Of a stretch of 64,000 bases of DNA, positions 40,682 to 52,274 are shown piece by piece. The position numbers and the translations under genes were made by a program. Origin of the DNA: Oryzias latipes (lineage: Eukaryota; Chordata; Actinopteri; Beloniformes; Adrianichthyidae); the NCBI RefSeq assembly GCF_002234675.1, contig NC_019876.2:22924398-22988397 (forward strand), given 5' to 3'. Position 1 is the first letter of the stretch, and each line of letters opens with the position of its first letter. The notes beneath the pieces were generated by a model, which worked only from the letters and a program-made list of their open reading frames with translations, did no database searches and was not told where the DNA came from.

Positions 40682-43450
40682 TCAAGTTTGAAATCTAAGG
40701 GGACGCTTTATTTCATGTTGTGAGCGTCTCAAAACCACTGGCTCAGGTGACTGGTTAGGAAAATCTCCCTTTTGTGGGGAACTTCCACAGCTTGTCTCCA
40801 CTTCCAGACTTGCTTCTTCTGTCGAGACCACTTGGTCTGCCGCAGGTACAGCTCGCTCTCTTAGCTGAACTCCATGCCGTTTGTGAACTGTGCCAGAATC
40901 CCGCTCTCGGACTTCGTAGGAAACTGGACCAGTCTGTCGCACCACCATACCAGGAATCCAATTGTGACCCCCACTCACAGTGCTACGCAGATACACTGCA
41001 TCTTCCACTTCAAACGAATGATCTGCAGCACTGTAATCATGGCAGTCTTTCTGGTGATATTGTCTCTTCCTCACCCGCTCCTTGGTGCACGGCTGCAGAA
41101 AATCCAGCCTGGTACAAATGTGTCTGCGCAGAAACAGATCAGCAGGGGACTGTCCCGTGGTGCAGTGAGGAGTGGATCTGTACTGCAACAAAAACAAGGA
41201 AATCTTATCATCAATGCACAGATGGGTGTGAGCCAGTCTCTTCATTCAGGCTTTAAAGGTCTGGACATATCGCTCCGCCAGACCATTTGATGCTGGGTGT
41301 CCTGGTGCACTTGTAGTGTGATGAATCCCATTCATTTTCACAAAAGTTTTGAACTCTGCTGATGTGAATGTAGTTGCATTGTCAGTCACAATTTGCTCTG
41401 GCAGTCCAAAAAAGAAAACAATCTCCTTAGTCTTGTGATGGTAGCCTCGGTGGTGATTTTTGACATGCAAAATATTTCCAACCACTTTGTGTGTGCATCG
41501 ACCACTATCATGAACATGGCACTCATGAAAGGCCCAGCAAAGTCTATGTGCAGTCTTTTCCATGGTTCTCCAGGAAACTCCCATGGATGTAGGGGAACTT
41601 GGTGGGGTGTTGGTTTGTCCAACTGGCATGTCTCACATTCTCTGCAAAGACGCTCCACATCCAAATCAAGACCGGGCCACCATGCATATTTACGGGCTAA
41701 GGCTTTTGTCTTGACAATGCCTTGATGTCCTAAATGGATTTCTTTTAGGACTCTCCCTCCCAGCTTGGTAGGTATGACAACCCTTGTACCCCAAAGCACA
41801 CAACCTTGTTCTGTTGAAAGTTCATTTTTCCTCATGCTGAATGGCTTTAAGTGTTCTTCCTGTTTCCCATGCAAACCTTCCATCACGTACTTGTAGACTC
41901 GTGACAATTCACCTGTCTGTACGAGTGGCTTGTGCCACCTGTTGTGCACTAAGTGGTGCCTCTTGGAGATGCTCTTCCAACAGTGAGTGAATTAGCGCTG
42001 AGGTTCCTGCTGTTCCATAATCACTAGTTTCTGGTAAGGGAACCCGGGAAAGTCCATCTGCATTGCTATGCTTTTTTGACTTGTGATAAACAATGTGGTA
42101 GTCATAAGCAGCGAGGATGATTGCCCACCGTTGGATGCGTGCAGCTGCCAAAGTTGGTAGACCTTTATGTTCACTGAACAGCGTCACCAGGGGGCGATGA
42201 TCAGTCACCAGTGTAAAGTGGCGGCCACAAATACTGGTGAAATTTCTTCATACCATAAACCATTCCCAATGCTTCTTTTTCTATCTGAGAATATTTCTTC
42301 TCAGCTGGGCTTAACGTCCGAGAAGCGTAGGCCACAGGGCGTTCTTCTCCATTTTGCATTGTATGCTGGATGACTGCTCCGATACCATATGCTGAAGCAT
42401 CACAGGCCAGAGTGAGTGGTAGGTTAAGGTCATAATGAGCTAGAACTCGGTCACTTGCAAGCAGTTCCTTGCATTTAAGGAAAGCAGTGTTTTGCTCCTC
42501 TGTCCATTTCCATGTCACGTTTGCTTGCAGCAGTTTGTACAATGGTGCTAACACTGTGCTTTGTTGCGGTACAAACCTCCCATAGTAATTGTATAATCCC
42601 AGGAACGCCTGTAACTCGCTGACATTGGTAGGGGCTGGAGCTTCTTGAATGGCTCTCACCTTCTCTTTTGAGGGTCTGACCCCATGCTCATCCAGTTCAT
42701 GTCCCAAATACTCAATCGTTTTCCTGCCGAACGCACACTTTGAGCGTTTCACCCGCAGTCCATTATCCTGTAAGCGTTGTAGAACTTTTTGCAAGTTTGA
42801 CATATGAGCCTCCTCTGTATTTCCTGTGACCAGCAGATCATCCAGGTAAACGACAACTGGTAAATCCTTCATCAGATTGTCCATAATACGCTGGAATGGC
42901 GGGTGCTGAGCTGATTCCAAAAGGAAGTCGATTATATACATATAGTCCTCTATGAGTGTTGATGGTCGTATATGTCTTTGAGTCATTGTCCAGTACAACC
43001 TGCTGACAGACTGCAGCCAAATCTATCTTGGAAAAGATTTTACCACCACTAAGGGTCGCCAACAGCTCCTCTAAACGTGGTAAGGGATAAGACTCAGTCT
43101 CTATTGCTTGGTTGACTGACACTTTGTAATCTCCGCATAACCGGAGTGATCCATCTTTTTTTTGTACGGGCACTATGGGTGTTGCCCATTCGCTATGCTT
43201 CACTGGAGAGATTATTTTAGCATCTTCCAGTCTTTTAAGTTCCCTTTCAACTCATTCTTTCATAGCAAATGTGAGTGGCCTGCTTTTACAAAATTTGGGC
43301 GGCACATCAGGTTTCACCACTATAGCTGCTTTTATGTATTAAAGCATGCCTAGCTCATCTGCAAAAACCTCTGAGTACTTTTCCAGCACCTCAGTGAGTG
43401 ACTTACATGTGGGTGAAGTTAACGATTTATCTGCTGCCAGTTTAGACTGA
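40682..43450 (-). pseudogene. pol: Broken pol of the K02A2.6-like element
   Basis: Read on the minus strand from 43203: reverse transcriptase (WATPIVPVQKKDGSLRLCGDY, FSKIDLAAVCQQV), a break near 42900, then catalytic VVVYLDDLLVTG and YLGHELDEHGV. RNase H follows with LACDASAYGIGAVIQ and MTDHRPLVTLF. Integrase has a finger ([11 protein letters not shown]), [21 protein letters not shown] and [17 protein letters not shown]. The C-terminal tail ends at 40682. The open frames are 42838-43203, 42201-42998, 41909-42208, 41386-41949, 41246-41629 and 40682-41245, so at least five frameshifts or stops break it. It is not functional. Confidence 0.88.
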
Positions 43451-43455
43451 ACTCC

Positions 43456-43725
43456 TTAATCTCTGCCACACAAAGTTGATCCACCCCCTTTTACCTCTAA
43501 CAAGGATAACTCTTTGGTCTCCTGTCCGTAGCTCACTGGTACTGTAATTTGACCTAAAACGGGGATGTGACCTCCATTGTAAGCCTTGAGTCTGACCTTT
43601 GCAGTCTGCAGTGGAAAATGTGAAAATTTCTCCTTGTACTTAACTTGTGGTATGACACTCCTGGCAGCTCCAGTATCTATTTCCATCTCTAACTCTGTGT
43701 TAGCCACATAAATGTCTCCTTATAC
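43456..43725 (-). pseudogene. Aspartic protease region of the K02A2.6-like element
   Basis: The frame at 43456-43707 encodes EMEIDTGAARSVIP, the DTGA active-site motif of retropepsins, then LKAYNGGHIPVLG. It ends in a stop at 43456 before the polymerase, and is out of frame with the neighbouring gag end. Confidence 0.75.
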
Positions 43726-44579
43726 AAGTCAATGTCATCATTTGTCACAGTCAGAATGCTAAACAGTCCTAGTTCAGCATCATCTTCCACTTCCACATGT
43801 TTTGTGTGGTGAAGTGTTTTTCCCTTGGCATTTTGTTTTTCTCTGCTCCCAGTTTGAGCTTTTGAGCGACATCCCTTCTTAATGTGCCCCATTTTCCCGC
43901 AGTTATGGCATTTGGCACCCTTAAAATAGCACTCATTTGCTGTGTGGTTTTTTCCGTTGCACCTGTAGCAGTTTCTTGTCTTGTGTCGGGTCTCCACCTT
44001 GTGGACATTGGCTGTTCTTGCACTCTCATGTCCAACTACCCGCAGCTGACGGGCTTCTCTGTCCGCTGTTTCCATATTTAAGGCAATTTCAAAAGCTTTG
44101 GTGAAAGTAAGGTCGGTTTCTGAGAGTAATCTTCGCTGTCAAGCCTCATTGTTTATTCCACTCACAAAACGATCACGCAGTGAGGAGTCCAGGTTGGCAC
44201 CAAACTCACAATGGGCTGCACTCCTTTTCAACTCCGCCGCATACTCTGCCACCGGCTGCTCGTGCTTCTGATTACATCGGTTAAAACGAAATCTCTGTGC
44301 CACCAATATCGGCTTAGGCTCAAAATGTTCCTTTAATATTGTAAAACTCTCATCAAATGTCTTGTCCTTAGGTTTACTAGGCTGCACCAGATTCCTTAGA
44401 AGTCCGTAGGTGAATGCGCCCATAACTGTTAGCAGCGTTGCCACTCGTTTCTCGTCGGCTACATCGTTAGCTTCGAAAAATTGTTCGATCCGTTCCACAT
44501 ACGCCGACCATGGCTCACCGTCTGGCTTGAATTCATCAATTCTTCCAAATAGGGACATTGTGCTCACTAGCACCGACAC
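43689..44579 (-). pseudogene. gag: gag of the K02A2.6-like element, one internal stop
   Basis: The first part (44139-44579, 146 codons) has the matrix/capsid-like pattern: WSAYVERIEQFFEAND, LLTVMGAFTYGLLRNL, ERFVAQRF-type and FVSGI. It is stopped by a single TGA after GINNEA. The second part (43689-44075) carries two zinc knuckles, CYRCNGKNHTANEC and CHNCGKMGHIKKGC. The frame otherwise continues, so this gag has suffered little damage. Confidence 0.82.
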
Positions 44580-44633
44580 CGAGTGTCTCTCCCTTTGGGG
44601 AGAGCCAATAGGTTTTTAATCCTCGTCGCCATT

Positions 44634-44810
44634 TGTAGTATCTTCATTGATAAGACATTGTTGGTTTAGGTTAGCTCTTTATTCCGCCATTATTACAACT
44701 CTGTTACAACCAGAATGCAGCGCGTGCTTATCCTTAACAGTGTAACATTCACGGCCTTACAATAAAATCAGACTTTAGTGTGATGAACAATAACTAGTCA
44801 ATATGCCCCA
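44634..44810 (-). repeat. 5' LTR of the K02A2.6-like element
   Basis: It is 177 bp. Directly inside it, on the minus strand, comes AATGGCGACGAGGATTAA; the TGG two bases in suggests a tRNA-type primer-binding site, unlike the sushi-type element. Confidence 0.88.
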
Positions 44811-44815
44811 GAAAG

Positions 44816-45054
44816 CAATTGTTTTTGTCCAATGTGGCAGAAGCAAAAGTTACAGAGGTCCAAAAAGACTGCTTTATGTTTCATCAAAAGATGGCAGCAG
44901 TGCTGAAGCCGCTTGCAAAAGCTCCTGTCGGTGAATCTGATCGGATTTTGGAAACTATGACCTCCATCATTAAGAAAGTCCTTGATGTATCAACATGGAG
45001 TAAAGCCATGCAAAACATTTTTCCCACTCCGACATTTCTCTTTTATAAAGAATG
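44816..45054 (+). other. Duplicated ORF-like fragment of unknown nature
   Basis: A frame open from 44819 encodes NVAEAKVTEVQKDCFMFHQK and a KKVLDVSTWSKAM stretch. Text from about 44930 on is repeated near 62727-62860 (TTGACCTCCATC, CTTGATGTATCAAC), where the frame is disrupted. I do not recognise the protein. It may be a decayed exon or a transposon piece. Confidence 0.3.
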
Positions 45055-45062
45055 GCCTAGAA

Positions 45063-46175
45063 CAGGGGTCGGGAACCTATGGCTCGCGAGCCATATATGG
45101 CTCTTTTGATGGTCACATGTGGCTCGCAGACAAATCTTTAATTTTACTTTTTTTCATTAGACCAGTCCTTGTCTGGCGCGATGCGATGCCAGAGGCGCGC
45201 AGTAGTAGCGGTGCTTGGAGAAAAAACTATCAGTTTACTATTATCTATTTCACAGAGTTTGTACCAGCTGGAAACCTGTGAATTGACGTGCCTAAAACTG
45301 CGCGCTCCCGTCTCTGAGAAAGAGCGCGCAGTTGCGGGGACGGGAGTGTGAGGAAGAAAGCAGAGGGTGAGGGTGGGGTTGTGGGGACAGGCAGCAGGTG
45401 AATCGCGCAGGGATTGTAATAACGTAAAACCCAATGCCCGTCACTCACTGCAGCGTGTGAGTGTGTGTTTGGCTCCGCGTCTGCATGTGAGCAGTCTTTC
45501 TCACATCTACAGAACATTCAGACCTAAGATCACGTTTAAAGTCTCAACGCCTGCATGAAGCAGAAACTCACCACGTATCAACCAGACTAGACCATCAACA
45601 AAACTACCACGAGAAATACTCATCATTTATTAGCAACAGCATAACAATGTTATTAAAAAGGATCCACAGACTTATTGTACTTTAAAAATGTGGAAATTAC
45701 ATCAAATGCACACATTCACTTATATATATATATATTTAGTTTTAAAAATATTGTCGCGGACTGAGTTTAACTTGGCTGTCGGGCCGCGTTAAAAGTTCTG
45801 GGGTTCATTGAAGGCATCAAGCAGAGATCTGATTGGCCCTCAGTTCTGTCGCTCAGCCTGTTGTTAGGGAGTTTGGACCAATGGGGTTCAGCTTTGGGCC
45901 GAATAAGGGAAATGGGAGGGCTGGAGCGGGAGGGGGGAATATAAAGTTGGGAGAAGCGCTCTCGTCTCGGCGGGAGAGATTCAGGAGTTTCTGAATTAAT
46001 TGTACGGCGTTTGTTGCGGTCTACAGTAACCAGAATAAAGAACCCTAAAAGAGGTTAAGTCTCCGTGCCTCAGTGTGGGAAAGAGACACAACATTATTGT
46101 ATGGCTCTTTTGAAATTACATTTAAAAATATGTGGCGTTTATGGCTCTCTCGGCCAAAAAGGTTCCCGACCCCTG
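45063..46175. mobile_element. Non-autonomous hAT element, 1113 bp
   Basis: The ends CAGGGGTCGGGAACCT and AGGTTCCCGACCCCTG-type inverse are flanked by an exact 8-bp duplication, GCCTAGAA (45055-45062, 46176-46183). Subterminal TATGGCTC words repeat near both ends. A TA-microsatellite lies at 45720-45734, and a solo LTR is nested at 45754-46094. No transposase frame. Confidence 0.9.
45754..46094 (+). repeat. Solo LTR nested in the hAT element
   Basis: It is about 341 bp between two TATTG direct repeats (45749-45753, 46095-46099). It carries LTR-like signals in order: a TATA box (GGGGAATATAAAGTTGG near 45938), a transcribed region, then AATAAAG near 46034. The exact ends are uncertain by a few bases. 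Confidence 0.65.
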
Positions 46176-46183
46176 GCCTAGAA

Positions 46184-46910
46184 AATATGAAAGCCAGAAT
46201 AATTTTGACAAAATTAGATCTGTCAACTGTGAATTACTTGAAACTATGATTACATTTTAAAATGACATAATGCACTTGTGAAGAATTGTAAAAAATATCT
46301 GGTTGATAAGACAACACTCACAAAAAACCTGCCAAATCTGGCCCTTTTTGCAAAAAACTAGACCCTCCCTACCTGGGTATATCGTCAACCATTTTCATTT
46401 ATTTTGTATTATGCAGAAAATACTATATGCATTAATGGTGATTGTTTCATAATGCAAAATTTGACTGGTAAAAAAATACATTTTTTACATCCAAGGATAA
46501 ACACAAAACAGACCCAAATATGATCACCTACAGGTGGTGCTGGAGTTTCCCTTGAGCAGTTTTCATACAGTGAAATAAGAGAAAAGCTGACCTGCAATTC
46601 AGTGCATCATTCAAACCACGAGCAAACAACATCACAGAGAAGATGGTGCGCCGCACATTTGATTACAGGTGGAGGTGACGGCCTTACGGGCAGAAATCTG
46701 GTGTCGTGACAAAAGTTTGATGGTTCAATTCTCAGTGAGTCAGAGAAGTAAATGAGCACTGCTGAGGATCATCCTCAGTGAGTAACAAATATGCAAAGAA
46801 TCTCCTGCTCAATAGTTGCTCCCCTGTGGCTGTTTTAAGGAGAAAGTGTGAGAGAACTGAGAAATTTAAATTAATTCTTTATAAGTGGCTAAACTCAGTG
46901 GAATATATTA
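46184..46910. repeat. Duplicated block C, first copy
   Basis: It matches 62877-63171 plus 63570-63990, for example AATAATTTTGACAAAATTAG, GATCACCTACAGGTGGTGCT and AGAAGATGGTGCGCCGCACA. The second copy is split by a SINE. No supported gene. Confidence 0.8.
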
Positions 46911-46919
46911 TATAATTGG

Positions 46920-47190
46920 TGTCTGATAGTGCAGCAGAGGGGCGATCAGAAGACTGCAGGCTTGATTCCCACCTTTCCCTCCAATGTCTCTGAGTCTCTG
47001 TGGGTAAGACACTGAAACCCATCTTGCCCCTGGTGGTAGGTCAGTGTCAGTTCAGCAGCAGATCCGTCATCAGTGTGTGACTGTGTGTGTGTGCATGGGT
47101 GAATGGGACTGTGACGGTAAAGCGCTTTCTGCATTCAAGGAAGGTAGAAAAGTGCTTTGCAAGCATACACCATTTACCACAATGTTGATG
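46920..47190 (+). mobile_element. tRNA-headed SINE relic
   Basis: It has a tRNA-like start with a box B-like GGCTTGATTCCC near 46960. The body contains TGTGACGGTAAAGCGCTTTC, and AAAAGTGCTTTGCAAG, with a CCATTTACCA end, the usual tail of a common fish SINE. The ends are diverged and no target duplication is clear. Confidence 0.5.
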
Positions 47191-47984
47191 CTTACAAACT
47201 ATTTTAGAAATATTGACAATTCCAAATAATTTCAGACTATTTTCTCAATGGAAACTAGATGAAAAGTCAAATTTTCTGTGTTGTAAAACCCCACCTCCTG
47301 CTTATCTGCATTCTGCATAAAAGCGGTAGGTCCTTATCCTTATATCAGCTGAAGAAGGATATGGACCTGAATCTAATGTCTGCAGACATAACATCGAAGA
47401 GAACTATAAACTGTTAAACCCAGAAGAACGGCTGTTTATCAGCAGAAGAAGAAAAGCCAACCTTGGACAATCGACAGATTATGGACCCCTTTTTATTTTC
47501 CCTTACAGTATTACTTTATTATATAAAAAATAAAAAATAAAAAAGGAAAACAACTGATTAACCACTTATTGAAAATGGTTCAATTGATCGATGTTTAATG
47601 ATATTACTTCACTTGCTCCAAAAATTGATAAATTGATTCAAAAATACTTCCTAATGTAACAATTTTGCAGATGTTTTTAATTTTTGATACTTGATGATAT
47701 TTTGCTATGAAATTCTCTGAAACAGTGTTGTGTATTTTACTGATTTAGTATTATTTTTTAATCATATGAATGACTTTTATAAGTAATATAATCTGCAAAT
47801 ATTTGAGATAACTGATTTGCATTTGCCATGTTGATTTCTGAAATAGTTATTTCCACATAATAATTAAGTAATTCATCTTTGTCATGTTCTTTATTGATAC
47901 TTAATAATACTTAATTCTGTCTGATAAAAGCTTGGAACCGGATATTGATAAATCATAATAATAAAATGGTTACAGTAAAACAGG
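47191..47984. other. No gene recognised; entry into duplicated block B
   Basis: Unique-looking to about 47600, then homologous to 15180-15550. Simple AT-rich frames only. Confidence 0.45.
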
Positions 47985-48187
47985 GGTGGGATTAAATAAA
48001 TTTGCTCACACCCAAGTTTGCTTCCTTCCACTTATTCCACTCCCTTTCAAGCAATATTTATTAATATGTCTAATTATCCTTTGTTTGATTAGTTACTGTA
48101 TGAATGTATAACTGATGATTGTATTGCTTTTGTGTATTATTTCTATTTAATTGCTTGAAATAAACCATTTCGAATCAAATCAAATCA
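47985..48187 (+). mobile_element. LINE 3' UTR relic
   Basis: GGTGGGATTAAATAAATTTG, TTCCACTCCCTTTCAAGCAA, and an end GAAATAAACCATTTCGAATC with AAATC repeats match the layout of a fish LINE 3' UTR. No polymerase coding precedes it. Confidence 0.5.
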
Positions 48188-48479
48188 TGAGGTGGGCGAA
48201 CAAACTCCTGTAGACAGGTTACCACGGCTACGTTACCTGTTTGGCTAACCGGAAGTGTGCAACCAGGAAGTGGGCGGTCCCAGTGACCAAATCATGCCCA
48301 TGACGACCGCCTTTGTTTAGCGCCCCGTGAAGCCAGTGCCTGCAACTATCCTTACTGCTGCACCTGAGCCAATTCGTTCTGCCACAGTAAATAAGGGTGA
48401 GGAAAGATGCAGGCACGTCCCCCCAAAATCTGTGCACTGCACAAGGCGCCTGCTGGTGCTGTTCAAGTTCTAAGTGAGC

Positions 48480-48604
48480 CCGGTGAGTCTGCTGCTCTTC
48501 ATACTCGCCTGAACATTAAATCCATTCTAAAGTCACGCACATTCTCACCTGTGTCTCCTTCCGGGTTTCAGCGTCTGGGTCTATATTGTTCTGTAGTCAT
48601 GACA
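48480..48604 (+). repeat. LTR fragment of a sushi-type element
   Basis: The end TTCCGGGTTTCAGCGTCTGG...AGTCATGACA is clearly related to the LTR ends at 30880-30927, 34870-34922 and, on the minus strand, 20423-20470. Only about 125 bp are present, with no internal sequence. Confidence 0.65.
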
Positions 48605-48672
48605 ATTTCAAAGCACTTTGAGCGACATGTGTTGAAGAAGTACTAAATAAATAAAGGTTGATTTGATTTGAT
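48604..48672 (+). mobile_element. LINE 3'-tail fragment
   Basis: Same tail as 16230-16312: AAGCACTTTGAGCGACATGT, AAATAAATAAAG and TTGATTTGATTTGAT. Confidence 0.55.
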
Positions 48673-49036
48673 ATATTACGGAAATTCTACTTAAAATTAC
48701 ATTCTATTTTTTTTCCCATTTGAATCATGGTGGATCAGGAGCAGATAAAAAAAATGCTGTTGGAGTTGTGACGCAGAAGTTTGGCGGCCCACAAGCTCCC
48801 TGCTCCGCTCCATTTGATGCATCCTCTTGTAGAGGACTAGATCAGTGGTGTCCATCTGGCATCTGTCATCAGACTCAAACTGTACAGGTGTGAATGTTTG
48901 TGTGTAATGTTTTTTCCGCACGGAACTTGGTTTTAGATTAGATTACAAAGAATTTGCATTTCTGTAAATAAACAGGGTTTCCTTTTTACCTTTGAAAAGC
49001 ATCCATGTTATGGTGGTAACAACTGATCCTTTAGAT

Positions 49037-50184
49037 CGGTGATCCCCAACCTTTTTCATGCCACGGACCGCTATGATTTCACACAAACTTTCACGGACCG
49101 GTCTTTTAAATATAGGCGGATAATTATTTTAGCTGTACTAGGATGATGGAAGATCAAATACGTGACAAGGTGAACCCTGTGCTTTTACTTTGACATGCTT
49201 AACAGTTGACATGGCACAGGTGTCATCATCCTCCCCTCTTCCCACACTCATGGGGCTAGAAAGAAGTATTGTCTATTATCTAGCTTTCTTTTTTTTTGGA
49301 AGTGGAAGGCTCCTCTTCTGTCTCCTGGCTGGGCCTTTTCCCTATCGGCAAAGAAAATTTCCAAAGACGTTTTGTTTTTGACTCATTTTGCTAGCTCCTG
49401 GGTTTTATTTAGCAGTAACTTATCACGTGAGCTACAGTTGTTAAATGTCATACTAATGATTAAAAACTACACAGAAAGATTCCACAAAAATACTTTTGTA
49501 TTAACAGATGAGGCGTTTTATTACAAAGACAGAAAGCAGTGACTATCATATGTGGTGCTCTGTTGAAAACCGTGCAATGCATTTCCAAAGAGCTGCTGGC
49601 TCCGTACGAAGCGCAGCCACGGAAAAAACACAGCTTTCTTAATGAGCTCGTATTTATAGGACAAACCGCAAAGCTGGTAGCAGGATGACCCCCGGCTTCA
49701 ATGAACACTCCGGTTTTCCAGAGTGGTCTTCTGCCGGGGACTTGACGCGCTGCGGTCAGAAAGCCACTTTCTGATGACAGAATTTGCGCTCAGTGTATTT
49801 AAACACGCACGTGCAGTGATGTATGTATTAGAAGATGTCCGATTGGCCGTTGTGCATGTCAATCAAGTCCCGTACTTAGGATTTTGATTGGCTGGTGGAT
49901 AGTTTAGAAGTACATTTTTTATGTTTCTAATTGATCTTTGCTGGCCTGCGATCTACCCTTATGTCTTGAAGATCTACCGGTCAATCACGATTGATGTAAT
50001 GAGCACCCCTGAATAAACTGATGTAACAGAGAATCGGGCAGATTTTTTCAAAGTAAAACATCTTTCGGATTCCAAAATAAATAAAACGGAAGTAATGCAA
50101 GTTATTTCTTTTTTTCTGTGTGGCCCGGTACCAAATGACCCACAGACCGATACCGGTCCGCGGCCCAGGGGTTGGGAATCACTG
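49037..50184. mobile_element. Non-autonomous hAT element, 1148 bp
   Basis: The ends CGGTGATCCCCAACC and GGTTGGGAATCACTG are inverted, with an exact 8-bp duplication CTTTAGAT (49029-49036, 50185-50192). Subterminal ACGGACCG motifs repeat. It sits in almost the same target (CATTAGAT/CTTTAGAT) as the hAT at 16540-17417 in block A. No transposase frame. Confidence 0.88.
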
Positions 50185-51282
50185 CTTTAGATGATGCTGT
50201 TAGTATCAGTCACTTCAAGTAACTCATGAGGCTTAATATTTCACTCATGTTTACTTATTTTATAAACCATAGATACCTATTTGTTCGTTGGTTCTTGAAA
50301 AGGTTTAAAAAATCAAATGACCTAAAGTTATTTTTAGAGGTAAACAGTAAATTGTTTTTTATTTTATAAGGAAAAACATATCTTTAACCCTAGTTTTAGA
50401 TGCTTGGGGGTGTCATAAATAAATCAGAGAATGTGAATTTTCCTGGATCCCCAGCAATGTTTAAGTTTGTTGTCTCAGGGCATATTTTTTTTAGAAAACG
50501 TTTTATGTCATAAATTATTTAGCCATTAGTGCATTAGAGATCATCTGTAGTGTGTTTTAAATAATTGATTTATTCACTTATCTCATTTCAGTAATTTCAA
50601 TCATTTGATTTGAATTATTCCATTCTGAGTAAGCAATGATGCTGATACTGTGAGGTGAATACGTGAAACATCTTCCTGTTATACTTCATCATTTTCATTT
50701 TCATCAATGGACTCATTGTCAAAAGATAAGGCATCTTTTTTTCAAAATGAAACCGGTACGCAAAAATTTTGAAGAAACATACACAAACACCTGCACATAC
50801 ATCCCTATTCTATAAAGGAACATAACTTTTCTGACTGAAACCTGATCCACCAGTTCTCCTATAAAAACAATTCTGAGTCGGAAGGATTGAGCCCAACAGC
50901 TTGATTTTGATCCAAACACTCATAAAATGTTTGAGCTTCCATTTCTTTGTAGTAATAGTAGGTATTATCATTGATAACAATGTATCCCTACACATCTACA
51001 TCCATCAGCATGTTATGGTTCACACAAAAGTGGTCTAACTGCACAATGTTGCCCTCAGGCGACAAGTAAAAACAGCCACTTTAGTAAATACATATAGACA
51101 AAAGTATCTTCACTCATTTGAATAAGCTTCTTTACACATTCATGCACATCACAGAATATTTTTTGCAAAGTTATTTAAATGTAAACACTTATAAGAGGTA
51201 TTTTTTGAACCATATCAAAATGGACAAATTGCAATGCCAACCCTTTTTTCGAATTAAACAAGTCACGTGACTACAGGAAGCT

Positions 51283-51500
51283 AGTTTGTAGGTAGGGATG
51301 GCAATGTGCTTCTTGGTAGGATCTGGCTGCCTTGGGCACTGCACAGTGGGCATCACAAGAGGTCCCACAGCATCACACAGCTCATCAACAATTGAGCGTG
51401 TAATATGGAATTGTTGGATTCACAGCTCCTCTGTAAAATCAACAACCACCATTTCCCAAAATCTCTCTATCTGTAGCTGCTCCCACGTTCACATAATTAT
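51283..51500 (-). pseudogene. PIF/Harbinger nuclease relic, block B copy
   Basis: The minus strand reads MVVVDFTEEL, stop, IQQFHITRSIVDELCDAVG, then PTKKHIAIPTYKLASC. It is the uninterrupted version of the relic at 18531-18872, lacking the GIMAP segment. One in-frame stop is seen. Only the N-terminal part of the nuclease is present. Confidence 0.65.
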
Positions 51501-51787
51501 GATTTAATGGAAACAGTGAAATTTCGAAAATGGCTTTTTTTTCTCCAACATTTCTACAATTTTGATCAAGTTTTGCGCATATGAATGAAGGAAATGCAGC
51601 GAGTCTTGATCCTGGGAATGCTGGGTGAAAACCATTTTTCTTTCATTTGGTTTAGTTACATCCAACATAAAAACATTGAAGTTTATTTTGTTTTCTATTT
51701 TCTTACCACTTTATTTTTCTAACTAGGCAGAAGCATTTCCCACTGAATTAGACACCCCCACAAATGTCCTAAAAGAGCTAAAATTGA

Positions 51788-51805
51788 GGGGGGGGGGGGG
51801 GGGGG
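51788..51805 (+). repeat. G18 homopolymer
   Basis: Eighteen G in a row. The block A counterpart at 19183-19191 has nine, showing slippage since duplication. Confidence 0.9.
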
Positions 51806-52274
51806 CTTTTATAAATGCAGACCACATCTTCTGTGTTTTTGTTTGTGTGTGTTGTGCTCTTTCTGCAGAAATAAATGTCAGTCAGGATCGGAGGTGGCAG
51901 ACTTGTTTCCACTTACAGAACTGTCCTCTCCTCGTTTCCCTCACAGCCTGAGCGATTTACTATTCAAATGTTTGTGGAAATAAGAGAACAACATTCTAGG
52001 ATCAGGAGACTTCAGGGAACTGTTCTCCTCTGACCATCACACCTGAAGGTTGACAGGAAAAGACAACAGGTGAGAAGATCTGATGCTGACAATGCAATTT
52101 CTAGAAAATTCACTCACTTTCCCCTTTATATTCCACTCATGTTTCTTTCAGTGGTTTTTCCTGTTTCTCTGCGATGTTTTCGTGTGCTGTTGAGCCGTTT
52201 ACCTCTTTCATAACTCATATTTGTATTGATAAAGTAATCAACCCAAACTACTCTAATGCTATTCTTTATTAAAG

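Larger units (their letters stand above)
40390..44810 (-). mobile_element. Second Ty3/Gypsy lineage (K02A2.6-like), nearly full length
   Basis: Two 177-bp LTRs (40390-40566, 44634-44810) begin TGTAGT and end CA. GAAAG flanks both sides (40385-40389, 44811-44815) as a 5-bp duplication. The element reads on the minus strand: gag, protease, polymerase, RNase H, integrase. The LTRs differ at several visible positions, so it is older than the sushi-type element but still recognisable end to end. No chromodomain and no envelope frame are seen. Confidence 0.92.

Noticed and set aside
48228..48437. 69-codon frame, and relatives at 15,740-16,058, as a gene family
   Set aside because: The frame differs between copies and has stops in some; it follows duplicated non-coding sequence.
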